From the NCBI RefSeq assembly GCF_001613385.1, contig NZ_BDCG01000002.1, positions 310,001 to 374,000 of the forward strand: a stretch of 64,000 nucleotides of DNA, read 5' to 3'. The translations under genes and the position numbers were made by a program. This document shows, one piece after another, positions 41,330 to 50,096 of this stretch (position 1 is the first letter of the stretch; every line of letters starts with the position of its first letter). The DNA comes from Nocardia flavorosea NBRC 108225 (GTDB lineage Bacteria > Actinomycetota > Actinomycetes > Mycobacteriales > Mycobacteriaceae). The notes beneath the pieces were generated by a model. It worked only from the letters and a program-made list of their open reading frames with translations. It was not told the origin of the DNA and ran no database searches.

Positions 41330-41947
41330 TCAGTCGCCGATCCGGGCTGCCAGGATCGGAACTCCTGGGCCGGTGAGTTCACGGGTGATACCGCGCCGCC
41401 CGGACATTGCCATGAGAAGCGATTCGGCCGGGCCGGAAATCTCGGCGCCGCGGCCGTGGCACCACTCGAGATCGGTTGCCGACAACCGTAGTCCGCGGAT
41501 GCGCCGGTGGGCGCCGAGCCGGGGGTTGCCGGGCGTCCGCGCCGGCACATAACGCAACCGGTCCTCCGGAACGGTGCGCGGCACGCCGAGCGAACGACGG
41601 ATGTCCTGGTGATGGATCAGGCCGTCGACCAGCGCGATCATCCCGCCGAAGCCGGCGGTCAGTCCTCGCGGTTGCCGATGGCGGTCGAAGAATTCCAGCA
41701 GTTCACCGATGTTGTACGCGCGGAACTCGTCGACACCGACCTGGTTGGCGTGCACAATACGGCCTTTGACGAACCGCCCGGCCAGACCCCGCGCATCCAG
41801 ATGGTCGTAGCTCACCATATGCGCGACCACATCGCGCACTCGCCAGCTCACACACAAGGTCGGCACCTCCCATTGCTGCGGCGTCAAAGTCGCCGGCAGG
41901 GCGGCGATATCGTCGCGCTCGGCACGCGCCATAGCCATGACATTCAC
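41330..41947 (-). CDS. Maleylpyruvate-isomerase-type (DinB/MDMPI) protein
   Basis: A 205-aa protein of the TIGR03083/MDMPI_N group: RDDIAALPATLTPQQWEVPT, then WRVRDVVAHMVSYDHLD and the His-rich LVDGLIHHQDIRRSLG. The histidines of VVAHM and LIHHQDI correspond to the metal ligands of DinB-like mycothiol-dependent enzymes. A mycothiol-dependent isomerase or transferase role is possible. GTG 41947 overlaps the sigma factor stop (GTGA) and has AGGAGG upstream, so it is coupled to the sigma gene. Confidence 0.75.
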   Translation of the reverse strand: MNVMAMARAERDDIAALPATLTPQQWEVPTLCVSWRVRDVVAHMVSYDHLDARGLAGRFVKGRIVHANQVGVDEFRAYNIGELLEFFDRHRQPRGLTAGFGGMIALVDGLIHHQDIRRSLGVPRTVPEDRLRYVPARTPGNPRLGAHRRIRGLRLSATDLEWCHGRGAEISGPAESLLMAMSGRRGITRELTGPGVPILAARIGD

Positions 41948-43167
41948 CGCGGTCCTCCTTCCCTGTGTGACACAGCAGTCCGGTACAAGCGGTGTTCCAG
42001 TAAGGCCTGCTCGGCCGGGTTCCGGGTGAGCGCCAGCGCTTTCCGGTCCGCCACCGCGGCGTCGTCGGCCCGGCCGAGTTCGCGGAGCAACTCGGCGCGG
42101 GTAGCGTGCAACAAGTGGTACCCGTCCAGTTGCGCGGCGAGTTCGTCCACGGTCGCCAATGCCGCTTCCGGCCCCTCCACCTGCGCGCGGGCTATCGCTT
42201 GATGCAACCGGATCACCGGTGAGGGCGTCATCGCCGACAGCAAGTCGTAGAGGACCACGATCTGCGGCCAGTCGGTGGCGGCCCAGTCCGCCGCCTCGGC
42301 ATGGCAGGCCACGATCGCCGCCTGCACCTGGTACGGGCCCGGCCGTCGCCGCCGGCCGGCGGCGAGCAGCAGGTCGATCGCCCGCCCGATGGCGGCGTGA
42401 TCCCAGCGGGTGCGGTCCTGGTCGCGAAGCAGCACGATACGGCCCGAACCGTCGAAACGCGCGCCGGCACGTGCCCGATGCAATCGGACGAGCGCGAGCA
42501 GTCCCATCACCTCCGGTTCGCCGGGCAGCAGCCGGTCCAGCAGCGCCGCCAGCCATTCGGCGTCGGCGGCCAGGCCCGGGTCGCCGACCGTTTCGGTCGC
42601 CAGATAGCCCTCGTTGAACAGCAGGTAGATGACGGTCAGCACCTCGTCCAGGCGTTCGGCGAGTTCGGCGTCCGAGGGAGTGCGAAAGGGGATACCGGCC
42701 TGCGAAATCTTGCGCTTTGCGCGGGTGATGCGCTGGGCGACAGCACTTTCCGATATCACGAATGCCCGCGCCAGCTGGCGGGTGTCCAGTCCGCACACCA
42801 TCCGCAGGGTCAGCGCCACCTGCGCCTCGCGCGGGAGCGCCGGATGGCAGCAGATGAACATCAGCCGCAACCGATCATCGGCCTCCGCCTGCACCGGCCA
42901 CCGCAACTGCCGCAGTTTGTCGCGATAGTTGGCTTCCCGGCGCAGTATGTCGAGACCGCGGCGGCGGGCGACGGTGAACAACCACGCCTGCGGATCGTCC
43001 GGGACACCGTCGACCGGCCAGGTGCGCAACGCCTTCTCGACCGCGTCGGACACCAGGTCCTCGGCGGCCGCGAAGTCGCCGAGCAAGGTGACCAGCGACG
43101 CGGCGAGCCGGCTGCCGTGCTCACGCAGCACCGCGGCCAGCACCCGGCCGGGGTCGGCGCCGGTCAC
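41944..43167 (-). CDS. ECF sigma factor of the ECF42 type
   Basis: A 407-aa extracytoplasmic-function sigma factor, much longer than ordinary ECFs because of a C-terminal TPR-like extension. Region 2 is LLGDFAAAEDLVSDAVEKAL and RRRGLDILRREANYR; region 4 is LTLRMVCGLDTRQLARAF followed by ESAVAQRITRAKRKI. The extension (LATVDELAAQLDGYHLLHAT, then LLRELGRADDAAVADRKAL) is typical of ECF42, whose partners are DGPF proteins rather than an anti-sigma factor. A DGPF gene lies directly upstream with a GTGA overlap, exactly as in that family. The frame stays open further upstream but overlaps the DGPF gene. Confidence 0.87.
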   Translation of the reverse strand: MTGADPGRVLAAVLREHGSRLAASLVTLLGDFAAAEDLVSDAVEKALRTWPVDGVPDDPQAWLFTVARRRGLDILRREANYRDKLRQLRWPVQAEADDRLRLMFICCHPALPREAQVALTLRMVCGLDTRQLARAFVISESAVAQRITRAKRKISQAGIPFRTPSDAELAERLDEVLTVIYLLFNEGYLATETVGDPGLAADAEWLAALLDRLLPGEPEVMGLLALVRLHRARAGARFDGSGRIVLLRDQDRTRWDHAAIGRAIDLLLAAGRRRRPGPYQVQAAIVACHAEAADWAATDWPQIVVLYDLLSAMTPSPVIRLHQAIARAQVEGPEAALATVDELAAQLDGYHLLHATRAELLRELGRADDAAVADRKALALTRNPAEQALLEHRLYRTAVSHREGGPR

Positions 43168-43508
43168 ATCAGGACCGGTCGTATCTCCACCAATGGGCAG
43201 CCCGGCCAGGTCCGGGCCATGGCAAGCGCTTCGTCCAGATCCGCCACCTCCACCTCCACATACCCGCTGACGACCTCTTTGCCCTCGACGAACGGGCCGT
43301 CGGTGACGAGAACGCCGCCGGCCGCGTCGAGCCGAACCGTCGTCGCGGTGTCGCCGCCCGCGAGTTTGCGGTTGTGCAGGATCTTGTCGCCGTACTCGGC
43401 CAGCCAGGTCTGGACGCGGGCGAATCCCTGTTCGCGCGCGGCATCGTCCATCGCCTCCCAGTCCTTCTCCCACTGCTCGGTCTCACAGAACATCAGCACG
43501 TATTTCAT
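43164..43508 (-). CDS. YCII-related (DGPF) protein of the ECF42 module
   Basis: A 114-aa YCII-like protein with the DGPF motif in VLVTDGPFVEGKEVVSGY. These proteins are constant genetic partners of ECF42 sigma factors; their biochemical role is unknown but they may sense a signal or modify small molecules. The start has a near-perfect AAGGAGGT site. First gene of the operon DGPF - sigma - MDMPI protein, all joined by four-base overlaps. Confidence 0.85.
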   Translation of the reverse strand: MKYVLMFCETEQWEKDWEAMDDAAREQGFARVQTWLAEYGDKILHNRKLAGGDTATTVRLDAAGGVLVTDGPFVEGKEVVSGYVEVEVADLDEALAMARTWPGCPLVEIRPVLM

Positions 43509-43850
43509 GCTCGAACACCTCCTTCACCCATTAGACGATCGGCGGCACCCGAAATCCGACAGGCCGGAAAATTCAGCACCGTCGGACGGACCGGGCCACG
43601 CGATCGCTGCGGCGCGGTCCAGGCCGCTGTGCCGACGGGCCCCGCGCAAGTGCCACGCCTCGCGGTCGGCGGCCCGGTAGTGGTGGCCCGGCGCCCGCTG
43701 TGAATGCGGCTCGTCCTCGATCGTCGCGTCGACGCGATCGAGCGCGCCCCGGACTGCCCGAACAGTCCCCGGCACACGAACATCGCGCCGGGTCGACGCG
43801 ACGCACCCGGCACCTCGCGCCCGAGGGGATGCGGGCCGCGGTTCCGGCGA
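43509..43850. other. 342-base gap upstream of the ECF42 operon
   Basis: Holds the candidate ECF42-type promoter (listed separately) near its left end. The remainder to the flavoprotein stop at 43851 shows only Arg/Pro-rich frames and no gene that I can support. Confidence 0.45.
43534..43561 (-). promoter_or_regulatory. Candidate ECF42-type promoter of the DGPF-sigma operon
   Basis: On the minus strand TGTCGG (43556-43561) and CGTC (43534-43537) with an 18-base spacer, 26 bases before the ATG. Known ECF42 promoters carry TGTCGA at -35 and CGA/TC at -10, and the sigma factors control their own operon. One mismatch at -35 and the slightly long spacer lower confidence. Confidence 0.4.
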
Positions 43851-44987
43851 TCACCTGCGGGCCGGACTGTCTCCGAGGCCGAGTTGTGCGGTGAGTTCAA
43901 CGGCCGCCGAACGACCGGCCCGGTTCGCGCCGATCGTGCTGGCGGACGGGCCGTACCCGATCAAATGGATCCGCGGGTCGGCCGCGACCTGGGTTGCCGA
44001 ACGGCCCGTCATCGCAATTCCGCCGCCGGGGCCCCGCAACGCCAATGGCGCCAGATGGTCGAGGGCGCTGCGGAAACCGGTGGCCCACAGGATCACCTGT
44101 GCCGGTTGGAACGTCCCGTCGGACCACCGCACCCCGTCCGGCTCGATATGCTCGAACATCGGCAATCGGTGCAGGACACCGCGGTCGCGGGCGGCGCGCA
44201 GGCGTTCGGTCAGCACCAGACCGGTCACCGAGACCACCGACCCCGGCGGTAGCCCGCGGCGCACCCGGTCTTCGACTATGGCCACCGCGCGCCGGCCCGC
44301 ATCCTGGTCGAACGGGGTTTCGCGGAAAACCGGGGCGGACCGTGTCACCCATGTGGTGGTGGTGACCCGGGAGATCTCGTCGAGCAACTGGACGGCGGAG
44401 ATCCCACCCCCGACGACCACAACGTGCTGCCCGGCGAACTCCTGCGGATCGCGATAGTCGCGAGTGTGCAGCTGGCGGCCGGCGAAGACTTCCGCACCGC
44501 GATAGTGCGGTATGAACGGGCGTTCCCAGGTACCGGTGCCGTTGATCAGGCCGCGGACGCGCAAGGTGCCGGCGTTATCGGTTTCGGCGTGCAGCAGCCC
44601 GTCGCGTTCGCGGCGATCGCACACCACTCGGACGGTCACCGGGCGGTGGACGCGCAGCCCGAAATGTTCCTCGTAGCGGCGGTAGTAGTACGGGACGGCT
44701 GTCGCGGCCGCTACGTCGGCGGTGACGGTGGCACCGGGCGGCAGATTCTCCGCGAACGACATCCCCGGGAGATCGTGTACCCCGTTGGCGGTGCTCAGGG
44801 TGAGCGACGGCCAGCGGAACTGCCAGGCGCCGCCGGGGCCCGGGGCGTGGTCCACGATGAGGAAATCGCGTCCGGGAACCAGCCCGCGCCGCTGCACGTG
44901 GTAACCGGCCGACAAACCGGACTGACCGGCCCCGATCACCAGGACCTGGAAATCCGGCCCGGCCGGGCCCGCTGCATCGGTCACCAT
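43851..44987 (-). CDS. NAD(P)/FAD-dependent flavoprotein (monooxygenase-like)
   Basis: A 378-aa flavoprotein. FAD motif VIGAGQSGLSAG, then GPGGAWQFRWPSL, and the NADPH motif VVGGGISAVQL with ATGFRSALDHL near the end. It belongs with YczP/CzcO-like putative flavin oxidoreductases rather than true Baeyer-Villiger enzymes, because no FxGxxxHxxxW fingerprint is present (ERPFIPHYRG and FAGRQLHTRDY stand in its place). Substrate unknown. ATG 44987 lacks a strong ribosome site. The upstream reading frame runs on for 75 codons but is Arg-rich and not protein-like. Confidence 0.78.
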   Translation of the reverse strand: MVTDAAGPAGPDFQVLVIGAGQSGLSAGYHVQRRGLVPGRDFLIVDHAPGPGGAWQFRWPSLTLSTANGVHDLPGMSFAENLPPGATVTADVAAATAVPYYYRRYEEHFGLRVHRPVTVRVVCDRRERDGLLHAETDNAGTLRVRGLINGTGTWERPFIPHYRGAEVFAGRQLHTRDYRDPQEFAGQHVVVVGGGISAVQLLDEISRVTTTTWVTRSAPVFRETPFDQDAGRRAVAIVEDRVRRGLPPGSVVSVTGLVLTERLRAARDRGVLHRLPMFEHIEPDGVRWSDGTFQPAQVILWATGFRSALDHLAPLALRGPGGGIAMTGRSATQVAADPRIHLIGYGPSASTIGANRAGRSAAVELTAQLGLGDSPARR

Positions 44988-45405
44988 GACCGCCGATGCT
45001 AGCCCGGGCCGGTGACACAGCGATCCCCATGCGTCGCGGTGCGCTTCCCGGGCACGTACCCGGCGTTCTCGTGCACTAAAAGTCCGAAATGCCCAAAATC
45101 GCCGATACGCAGAACGTTTCATATTCCGAGCGGGAAAATCGTACCTCCGGGACACCGATGCCCGGGGAGCCGAGCCGCGGCCGCACTTTCGCACCACCCC
45201 GGCGCCCGCCACACCGGCCCGGGTATTACCCTGACGTCTCCGGAGACCCCCGGCCCGCGTGTTACGCGGCGGGCCGTCCCGGCTTCTTCACTGTGCACAA
45301 TGCCACACCCCCACGCACCCGTTCACCGGGCCAGTTAGTTGATTAGCGAAAGCAACTGCTCTAAAGTTGATTAGCGAAAGAAACTATTCCCCTCTTGGAG
45401 TCCGA
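44988..45405. other. 418-base region upstream of the MarR operon
   Basis: Lies between divergent genes (flavoprotein and MarR). It holds the MarR operators at 45337-45385. No coding sequence was recognised in the remainder. Confidence 0.45.
45337..45385 (+). promoter_or_regulatory. Two near-identical operator repeats upstream of MarR
   Basis: Two 21-base copies (45337-45357 and 45365-45385) identical at 20 positions, 28 bases apart, each starting AGTTGATTAGCG. The first has AGTTG/CAACT arms. They end 20 bases before the GTG, so MarR binding would repress its own operon. Confidence 0.65.
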
Positions 45406-45897
45406 GTGCCCATCTCATCCGATACCGCACAGCACCTACTCGGTGAGATGTTCCATATCGGCCGAGCCCTCCGCAGCGCCCTGTTCTTCACCGACGCGGG
45501 CCAGCTACCGCCCGGCGGGCTCGCCGTCCTCACCACCCTCGACGCCTCCGGCCCCTGCCGGCAGGTCGACCTCGCAGCCGATATGCGTATCACCCAGTCA
45601 GCGCTGAGCCGGCATATCACCGAGCTCGCCGCCGCCGGATATATCGTCCGCCGGGCCGACCCCAGCGACGGCCGGGCCGCGCTGGTTCAACTCACCGGCG
45701 AGGGCCTGGATCTCCTGAACCGGGCACGGGAAGTCCATACCCGGCATCTTCAGGAAACCCTGGACGACTGGTCCGAGGACGACGCCGAACAGGCGTATCT
45801 GGCCGTACGACGACTCCGTAATTCCCTCAATGCCCGTTCCCGCTGCGCCTCGACGAGCGAGAACCCGCAGGTTCCGAAAGAGAGAACTGATGTCTGA
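45406..45897 (+). CDS. MarR-family transcriptional regulator
   Basis: A 163-aa MarR regulator. The winged helix spans about 55-105: GPCRQVDLAADMRITQSALS, then RHITELAAAGYIVRRADPSDGR with the wing Asp-Arg pair. It probably represses the operon through the two direct repeats upstream and releases on binding a phenolic or drug-like ligand. GTG 45406 has GGAG five bases upstream. Its stop overlaps the start of the MFS transporter by eight bases. Confidence 0.88.
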   Translation: MPISSDTAQHLLGEMFHIGRALRSALFFTDAGQLPPGGLAVLTTLDASGPCRQVDLAADMRITQSALSRHITELAAAGYIVRRADPSDGRAALVQLTGEGLDLLNRAREVHTRHLQETLDDWSEDDAEQAYLAVRRLRNSLNARSRCASTSENPQVPKERTDV

Positions 45898-48475
45898 CAC
45901 AGAGGCACCGCCATCTCGCGATCCGCTCGCCATGAGTCATCGCCAGATCCTCGAGGCGATGACCGGGCTGCTGGCCGCCCTGTTCACGGCGCTGCTCAGC
46001 ACCACCATCGTCGCCAACGCGCTCCCCACCATCATCGGCGACCTGCAAGGATCACAGACTGCTTACGCCTGGGTCATCACCACGGCCCTGCTCACCAATG
46101 CCGCCTCCACGCCGATCTGGGGCAAGCTCGCCGATCTGTTCAACAAGAAGACCCTGGTGCAATCCGCCATCGTCATCTTCGTCATCGGATCGGTGATCGC
46201 CGGTCTCAGCCACAACGTCGCACTACTGCTGGTCGCCCGCGCCCTGCAAGGCATCGGCATGGGCGGACTCACCGCACTCGTGCAGGCCATCATCGGCAGC
46301 ATCATCCCGCCCCGCGAACGCGGCCGCTATTCCGGCTATATGGGCGCGGTGATGGCCGTATCGATGACAGGCGGACCGATCCTCGGTGGCGTTATCGTCG
46401 ACAGCCCCCTGGGCTGGCGCTGGTGCTTCTACATCTGTGTGCCGCTGGCGTTGATCGCCCTGTTCCTGCTCCAGCGGACGCTGAAGCTGCCGACCACCCG
46501 CAAAGAAAACGTGTCCATCGACTGGCTGGGTGCCACGCTGCTGACGGCCGGCGTCTCGGTTCTGCTGATCTGGGTTTCGTTCGCCGGTAAAGCCGGCTAC
46601 TACGACTGGTGGTCCACCGAATCGGCGCTGTACGTCGGCGGCGGTGTCCTGCTCCTGATCGCCACCGTGCTGGTGGAGGCCAAGGTCAAGGACCCGGTCA
46701 TCCCGCTGAAGATCGTCACCGAACGCACCACCGCGCTGGCCATCCTGGCCTCGATCGCCGTGGGCGTCGGGATGTTCGGCGCCACCACCTTCCTCGGCCA
46801 GTACCTGCAGACCGCGCGCGGCTACTCCCCCACCGCCGCCGGCCTGCTCTCCTCGCCGATGGTCGCCGGCATGCTGGTCGCCTCGGTCACGTCCGGACTG
46901 CTGATCACCCGCTTCGGCAAGTGGAAGCCGTTCGTCGTCGCCGGTGCCGCGCTGCTGGTCATCGGTTTCTCCCTGCTGTCGACCGTCGACCACGCCACCA
47001 ACATCTGGTTGATCGGCGCCTTCATCACCGTCACCGGCATGGGTGTCGGCATGATGATGCAGAATCTGGTGCTGGCCGTGCAGAACACCGTCAGTGTGCA
47101 GAACATCGGCGCCGCCTCCAGTAGCGTCGCCTTCTTCCGCACCTTCGGCGGCGCGATCGGCGTCTCGGTGCTCGGCTCGGTGCTCGCCACCCGCGTCGGG
47201 GAACTGTCCAGCGCCCGCTTCGCCGAACTGGGCATCCACACCGATTCCTCCGGTGGGAGCAATCTCGACCTCGGCGCTCTCCCGGCGCCGATCGCCGAGA
47301 TCGTGCGATTCGCCTACGGCGACGCCACCGGCCGCATCTTCCTGATCGCGGCCTTCGCGACCGCCGTGGCGTTGCTCGCGGCTCTCCTGCTGCCGAACCG
47401 CCCGCTGCGCCGCACGATCGATATCGAGCCGACCGTCGATCCCGCGACCGCTACCGATATGGCGGCGAAGACGGAGATTCCGGACGATATCGCCGAGCTC
47501 GATACCGCGGCATACGCCGTGACCGAACCCGCCGCGCGCGATACCGGCTACGCCGAGGACGAGGCACCGCGGACCGATCGCGTGCCGGTCGCCGTCGGCG
47601 CACCGGCCGGACCCGTCCCGGCCGATCGGAACGGACACGGCGGCTACTCGGCCGCCGGCCTGGCGAAAACACTGCCCGTCGCCGGTTACTCCGAAGGCGG
47701 ATCCGGCCGATCCGCGGTCGAAGGGCGCATCCGCCGCGAGGACGGCCGGCCGGTCCCGGGTGTCGCGCTCACCCTGATCGACCAGCGCGGCCAGCAGGTT
47801 GCCCGGACGATCGGCACCTCCGACGGCGGCTTTTCGATCGACGCACCCGGCCCCGGGAACTATGTGCTGATCGCCTCCGCCACCGGGCACGGTCCCACCG
47901 CGGTCAATGTGGCCGTCGCCGACCGTACGGTCCGCACCGATCTCACCCTCACCGGGCTCGGCGAACTGTCGGGCACCGTCCGGCGCGCGCCCGCCGGGGA
48001 ACCGCTGGCCGGGGCGACCGTGACGGTGACCGATCAGCGCGGTGAGGTCGTGGCCTCGGCCACTTCCGACGGCACCGGTTCCTACCTCTGCCACGGCGTG
48101 GTTCCGGGGACCTATACCCTGGTCGCCGTCGCCGAACATATGCGACCCAGCGCCACCGCCCTGACCGTGCCGGACAGCGGTCTGCTGCGCCACGATATCG
48201 AGCTCGCGCCGATGGCCGTGCTCACCGGATCGGCCCGGTCGGCGAGCGGACGGACGCTGGAAGATATCCAGATCACCGTGCTCGACGCCGCGGGCGAGGT
48301 GAACGCCACCGTGCGAACCGACGAAAACGGCCGCTACGTCGTGACCGATCTGCCCGAAGGGCAGTACACGGTCGTTGCCCGCGGTTACCCGCCGATCACC
48401 GGCCAGGTTGCGGTGACCGGCGCGCAAGCGGACTTCGACGTGCGGCTCGGCTACGACACCGAGGAGCACTCATGA
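45890..48475 (+). CDS. MFS drug exporter fused to three transthyretin-like domains
   Basis: An 861-aa fusion. Residues about 20-510 form a DHA2-type 14-helix proton antiporter (WVITTALLTNAASTPIWGKL, then GIGMGGLTALVQAIIGSIIP, and RERGRYSGYMGAVMAV). A disordered linker (about 515-605) follows. Then come three carboxypeptidase-regulatory-like beta domains (about 608-689, 690-774, 775-858), each with a VTDQRG or VLDAAG strand, a GTYTL or GNYVL turn and repeat spacing of about 84 residues. These domains should lie on the cytoplasmic side if the antiporter has 14 helices. The ATG overlaps MarR. The substrate is unknown; a lipid or quinone is suggested by the YceI partner. Confidence 0.85.
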   Translation: MSDTEAPPSRDPLAMSHRQILEAMTGLLAALFTALLSTTIVANALPTIIGDLQGSQTAYAWVITTALLTNAASTPIWGKLADLFNKKTLVQSAIVIFVIGSVIAGLSHNVALLLVARALQGIGMGGLTALVQAIIGSIIPPRERGRYSGYMGAVMAVSMTGGPILGGVIVDSPLGWRWCFYICVPLALIALFLLQRTLKLPTTRKENVSIDWLGATLLTAGVSVLLIWVSFAGKAGYYDWWSTESALYVGGGVLLLIATVLVEAKVKDPVIPLKIVTERTTALAILASIAVGVGMFGATTFLGQYLQTARGYSPTAAGLLSSPMVAGMLVASVTSGLLITRFGKWKPFVVAGAALLVIGFSLLSTVDHATNIWLIGAFITVTGMGVGMMMQNLVLAVQNTVSVQNIGAASSSVAFFRTFGGAIGVSVLGSVLATRVGELSSARFAELGIHTDSSGGSNLDLGALPAPIAEIVRFAYGDATGRIFLIAAFATAVALLAALLLPNRPLRRTIDIEPTVDPATATDMAAKTEIPDDIAELDTAAYAVTEPAARDTGYAEDEAPRTDRVPVAVGAPAGPVPADRNGHGGYSAAGLAKTLPVAGYSEGGSGRSAVEGRIRREDGRPVPGVALTLIDQRGQQVARTIGTSDGGFSIDAPGPGNYVLIASATGHGPTAVNVAVADRTVRTDLTLTGLGELSGTVRRAPAGEPLAGATVTVTDQRGEVVASATSDGTGSYLCHGVVPGTYTLVAVAEHMRPSATALTVPDSGLLRHDIELAPMAVLTGSARSASGRTLEDIQITVLDAAGEVNATVRTDENGRYVVTDLPEGQYTVVARGYPPITGQVAVTGAQADFDVRLGYDTEEHS

Positions 48476-49293
48476 CCGGACTCACCGCTCGTATACGCAA
48501 TGCCGAGAACTGGCCGGTACCGGAGGCGGTACTGACCGTCACCGACAGCACCGGCCGCCAGATCGGCCGGGCGGTCGCCGACGACACCGGTGCCGTCACC
48601 ACCGCTACCCTGCCGCCGGGTCTGCACACCGCCGTGCTCACCGCGCCCGGATACCAGCCGGTGGCCCGTACCGCCCAGATCTCTTCTGCCGGAACCGGCA
48701 CGCTCGGCGATATCACGCTGGTGGCCGTGGCGGAAACGGTGGCTCTACCGCTGTCGGGTCCGTGGACGATCGACCCGGTGCATTCGACCGTGATCGCCAC
48801 CGCCCGCCATCTCGGTATCTCGAGTATCAAGGCGCGGTTCGCCGAGGTCGGCGGCCGCCTCGATATCGGCGAGCCGTTCGAACGGTCCACCGGCTACGCC
48901 GAGATCAAGGCGTCGTGTATCGACACCGGGATCGCCATGCGCGACGACCACCTGCGGTCGGCCGATTTTCTCGATGTCGAACGGTTCCCGCTGATCTCGT
49001 TCACCGGTAACGGCCTGCGGCGCACGGGCAGCGACACCTGGATCATGCCGGGTGAACTGACCCTGCACGGCCAGCGCCGGACCGTCGACCTCGATATCAC
49101 CTACGGCGGCTTCGGACCCGACCCCTGGGGTGGGGTCCGCGCCGCATTCCATGCCGAAACACTGCTGCGCCGCGACGATTTCGCGATCGACTACAACGCG
49201 ATGGTGCGGGCCGGTGTGGCAGCCGTGGGTACGACCGTCAAGCTGGACCTGGATATCCAGGTGGTGCAGGGCGACCGGTTACCGCAGATGTAG
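48472..49293 (+). CDS. YceI-family protein with N-terminal transthyretin-like domain
   Basis: A 273-aa protein. Residues about 1-85 form one carboxypeptidase-regulatory-like domain (VLTVTDSTGRQIG, TLPPGLHTAVL, GYQP), related to the three at the end of the preceding transporter. Residues about 95-273 are a YceI lipocalin-like domain: WTIDPVHSTVIATARHLGIS, then FERSTGYAEIKASCIDTG, DDHLRSADFLDVERFP, and LTLHGQRRTVDLDITYGG. YceI proteins bind polyisoprenoids or similar lipids. There is no signal peptide, so it is probably cytoplasmic, unlike E. coli YceI. It overlaps the transporter gene by ATGA. Confidence 0.85.
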   Translation: MTGLTARIRNAENWPVPEAVLTVTDSTGRQIGRAVADDTGAVTTATLPPGLHTAVLTAPGYQPVARTAQISSAGTGTLGDITLVAVAETVALPLSGPWTIDPVHSTVIATARHLGISSIKARFAEVGGRLDIGEPFERSTGYAEIKASCIDTGIAMRDDHLRSADFLDVERFPLISFTGNGLRRTGSDTWIMPGELTLHGQRRTVDLDITYGGFGPDPWGGVRAAFHAETLLRRDDFAIDYNAMVRAGVAAVGTTVKLDLDIQVVQGDRLPQM

Positions 49294-49299
49294 TGGCGG

Positions 49300-49326
49300 G
49301 CGGGTGCCGGTTCGACCGGCACCCGC
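49300..49326. terminator. Hairpin between convergent YceI and acetyltransferase genes
   Basis: A perfect 12-bp stem with a 3-base loop fills the 33-base gap between the two convergent stops. It can act on either strand; no T-run is present. Confidence 0.65.
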
Positions 49327-49905
49327 TCAGTCGCCGGCGGGGCCGAGCGTGCGGATCACCCGCGCCGGATTACCCACCGCGACCACGTTCGCGGGCAGGT
49401 CGCGAGTGACCACCGCACCGGCGCCCACGACGGTGTTCGCCCCGATGGAAACCCCGCCCAGCACGATGACACCACCACCGAGCCAGACGTTGTCGCCGAT
49501 CGTGATCGGTACGGCCGCTTCCCATTTCGCGCGACGTAGCCCCGGATCCAAGGGATGGGTCGGCGTCAGCAGTTGGACATTGGGCCCGATCTGCACATCG
49601 TCGCCGAGGGTGATGGACGCGACGTCGAGGGCGACGAGCCCGAAATTGGCGAAACAACCCGATCCGATGGTGATGTTGCTGCCGTAGTCCACCCGCAGCG
49701 GCGGCCGGATCTCGGTGTCCTGCCCCACCGCCCCGAGCAGTTCGGTGAGCACTTTGTGCTGCCGTGCGGTATCCCGGGCCGGGGTGCTGTTGTAGGCCTC
49801 CATCAGTTCCATCGCCCGCAGGCTCTGTTCCCTGATCTCGGGATCGTCGGCCAGATACAGCTCACCGGCGAGCATGCGCTCCCGCATCGATTTCTCGTCG
49901 CCCAT
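49327..49905 (-). CDS. Maltose/galactoside O-acetyltransferase-type (left-handed beta-helix) enzyme
   Basis: A 192-aa hexapeptide-repeat acetyltransferase. It has the N-terminal MREKMLAGE-like helix (MRERMLAGELYLADD), then IRPPLRVDYGSNITIG, the catalytic His in LLTPTHPLDP, and the repeat block DNVWLGGGVIVLGGVSIGAN. It transfers acetyl from acetyl-CoA to a sugar or sugar-like alcohol. ATG 49905 is chosen; the ATG six codons later is a possible alternative. Confidence 0.88.
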   Translation of the reverse strand: MGDEKSMRERMLAGELYLADDPEIREQSLRAMELMEAYNSTPARDTARQHKVLTELLGAVGQDTEIRPPLRVDYGSNITIGSGCFANFGLVALDVASITLGDDVQIGPNVQLLTPTHPLDPGLRRAKWEAAVPITIGDNVWLGGGVIVLGGVSIGANTVVGAGAVVTRDLPANVVAVGNPARVIRTLGPAGD

Positions 49906-50096
49906 CTCACGAGGGTATCCGGGCGCGGATGCCGCACCCGGCCTCGTCCGGCAGATCGGTGCCGGTATCCGGGAATCGGTGCCCACCGCCACGGCGGGCG
50001 TACCCGGAACCTGTCCGGTGGCCGACCGGACGCGCGGGGCGACGGTATGTGGGACCATCGGACATCTCGACGCCGCCGTTCGCGAGGAGCAGCCCC

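Noticed and set aside
46223..48469. A 748-codon open frame antisense to the MFS transporter gene
   Set aside because: Its product is Gly/Arg/Asp/His-rich with no domain. It mirrors the third-position bias of the sense gene, whose MFS and beta domains are clear.
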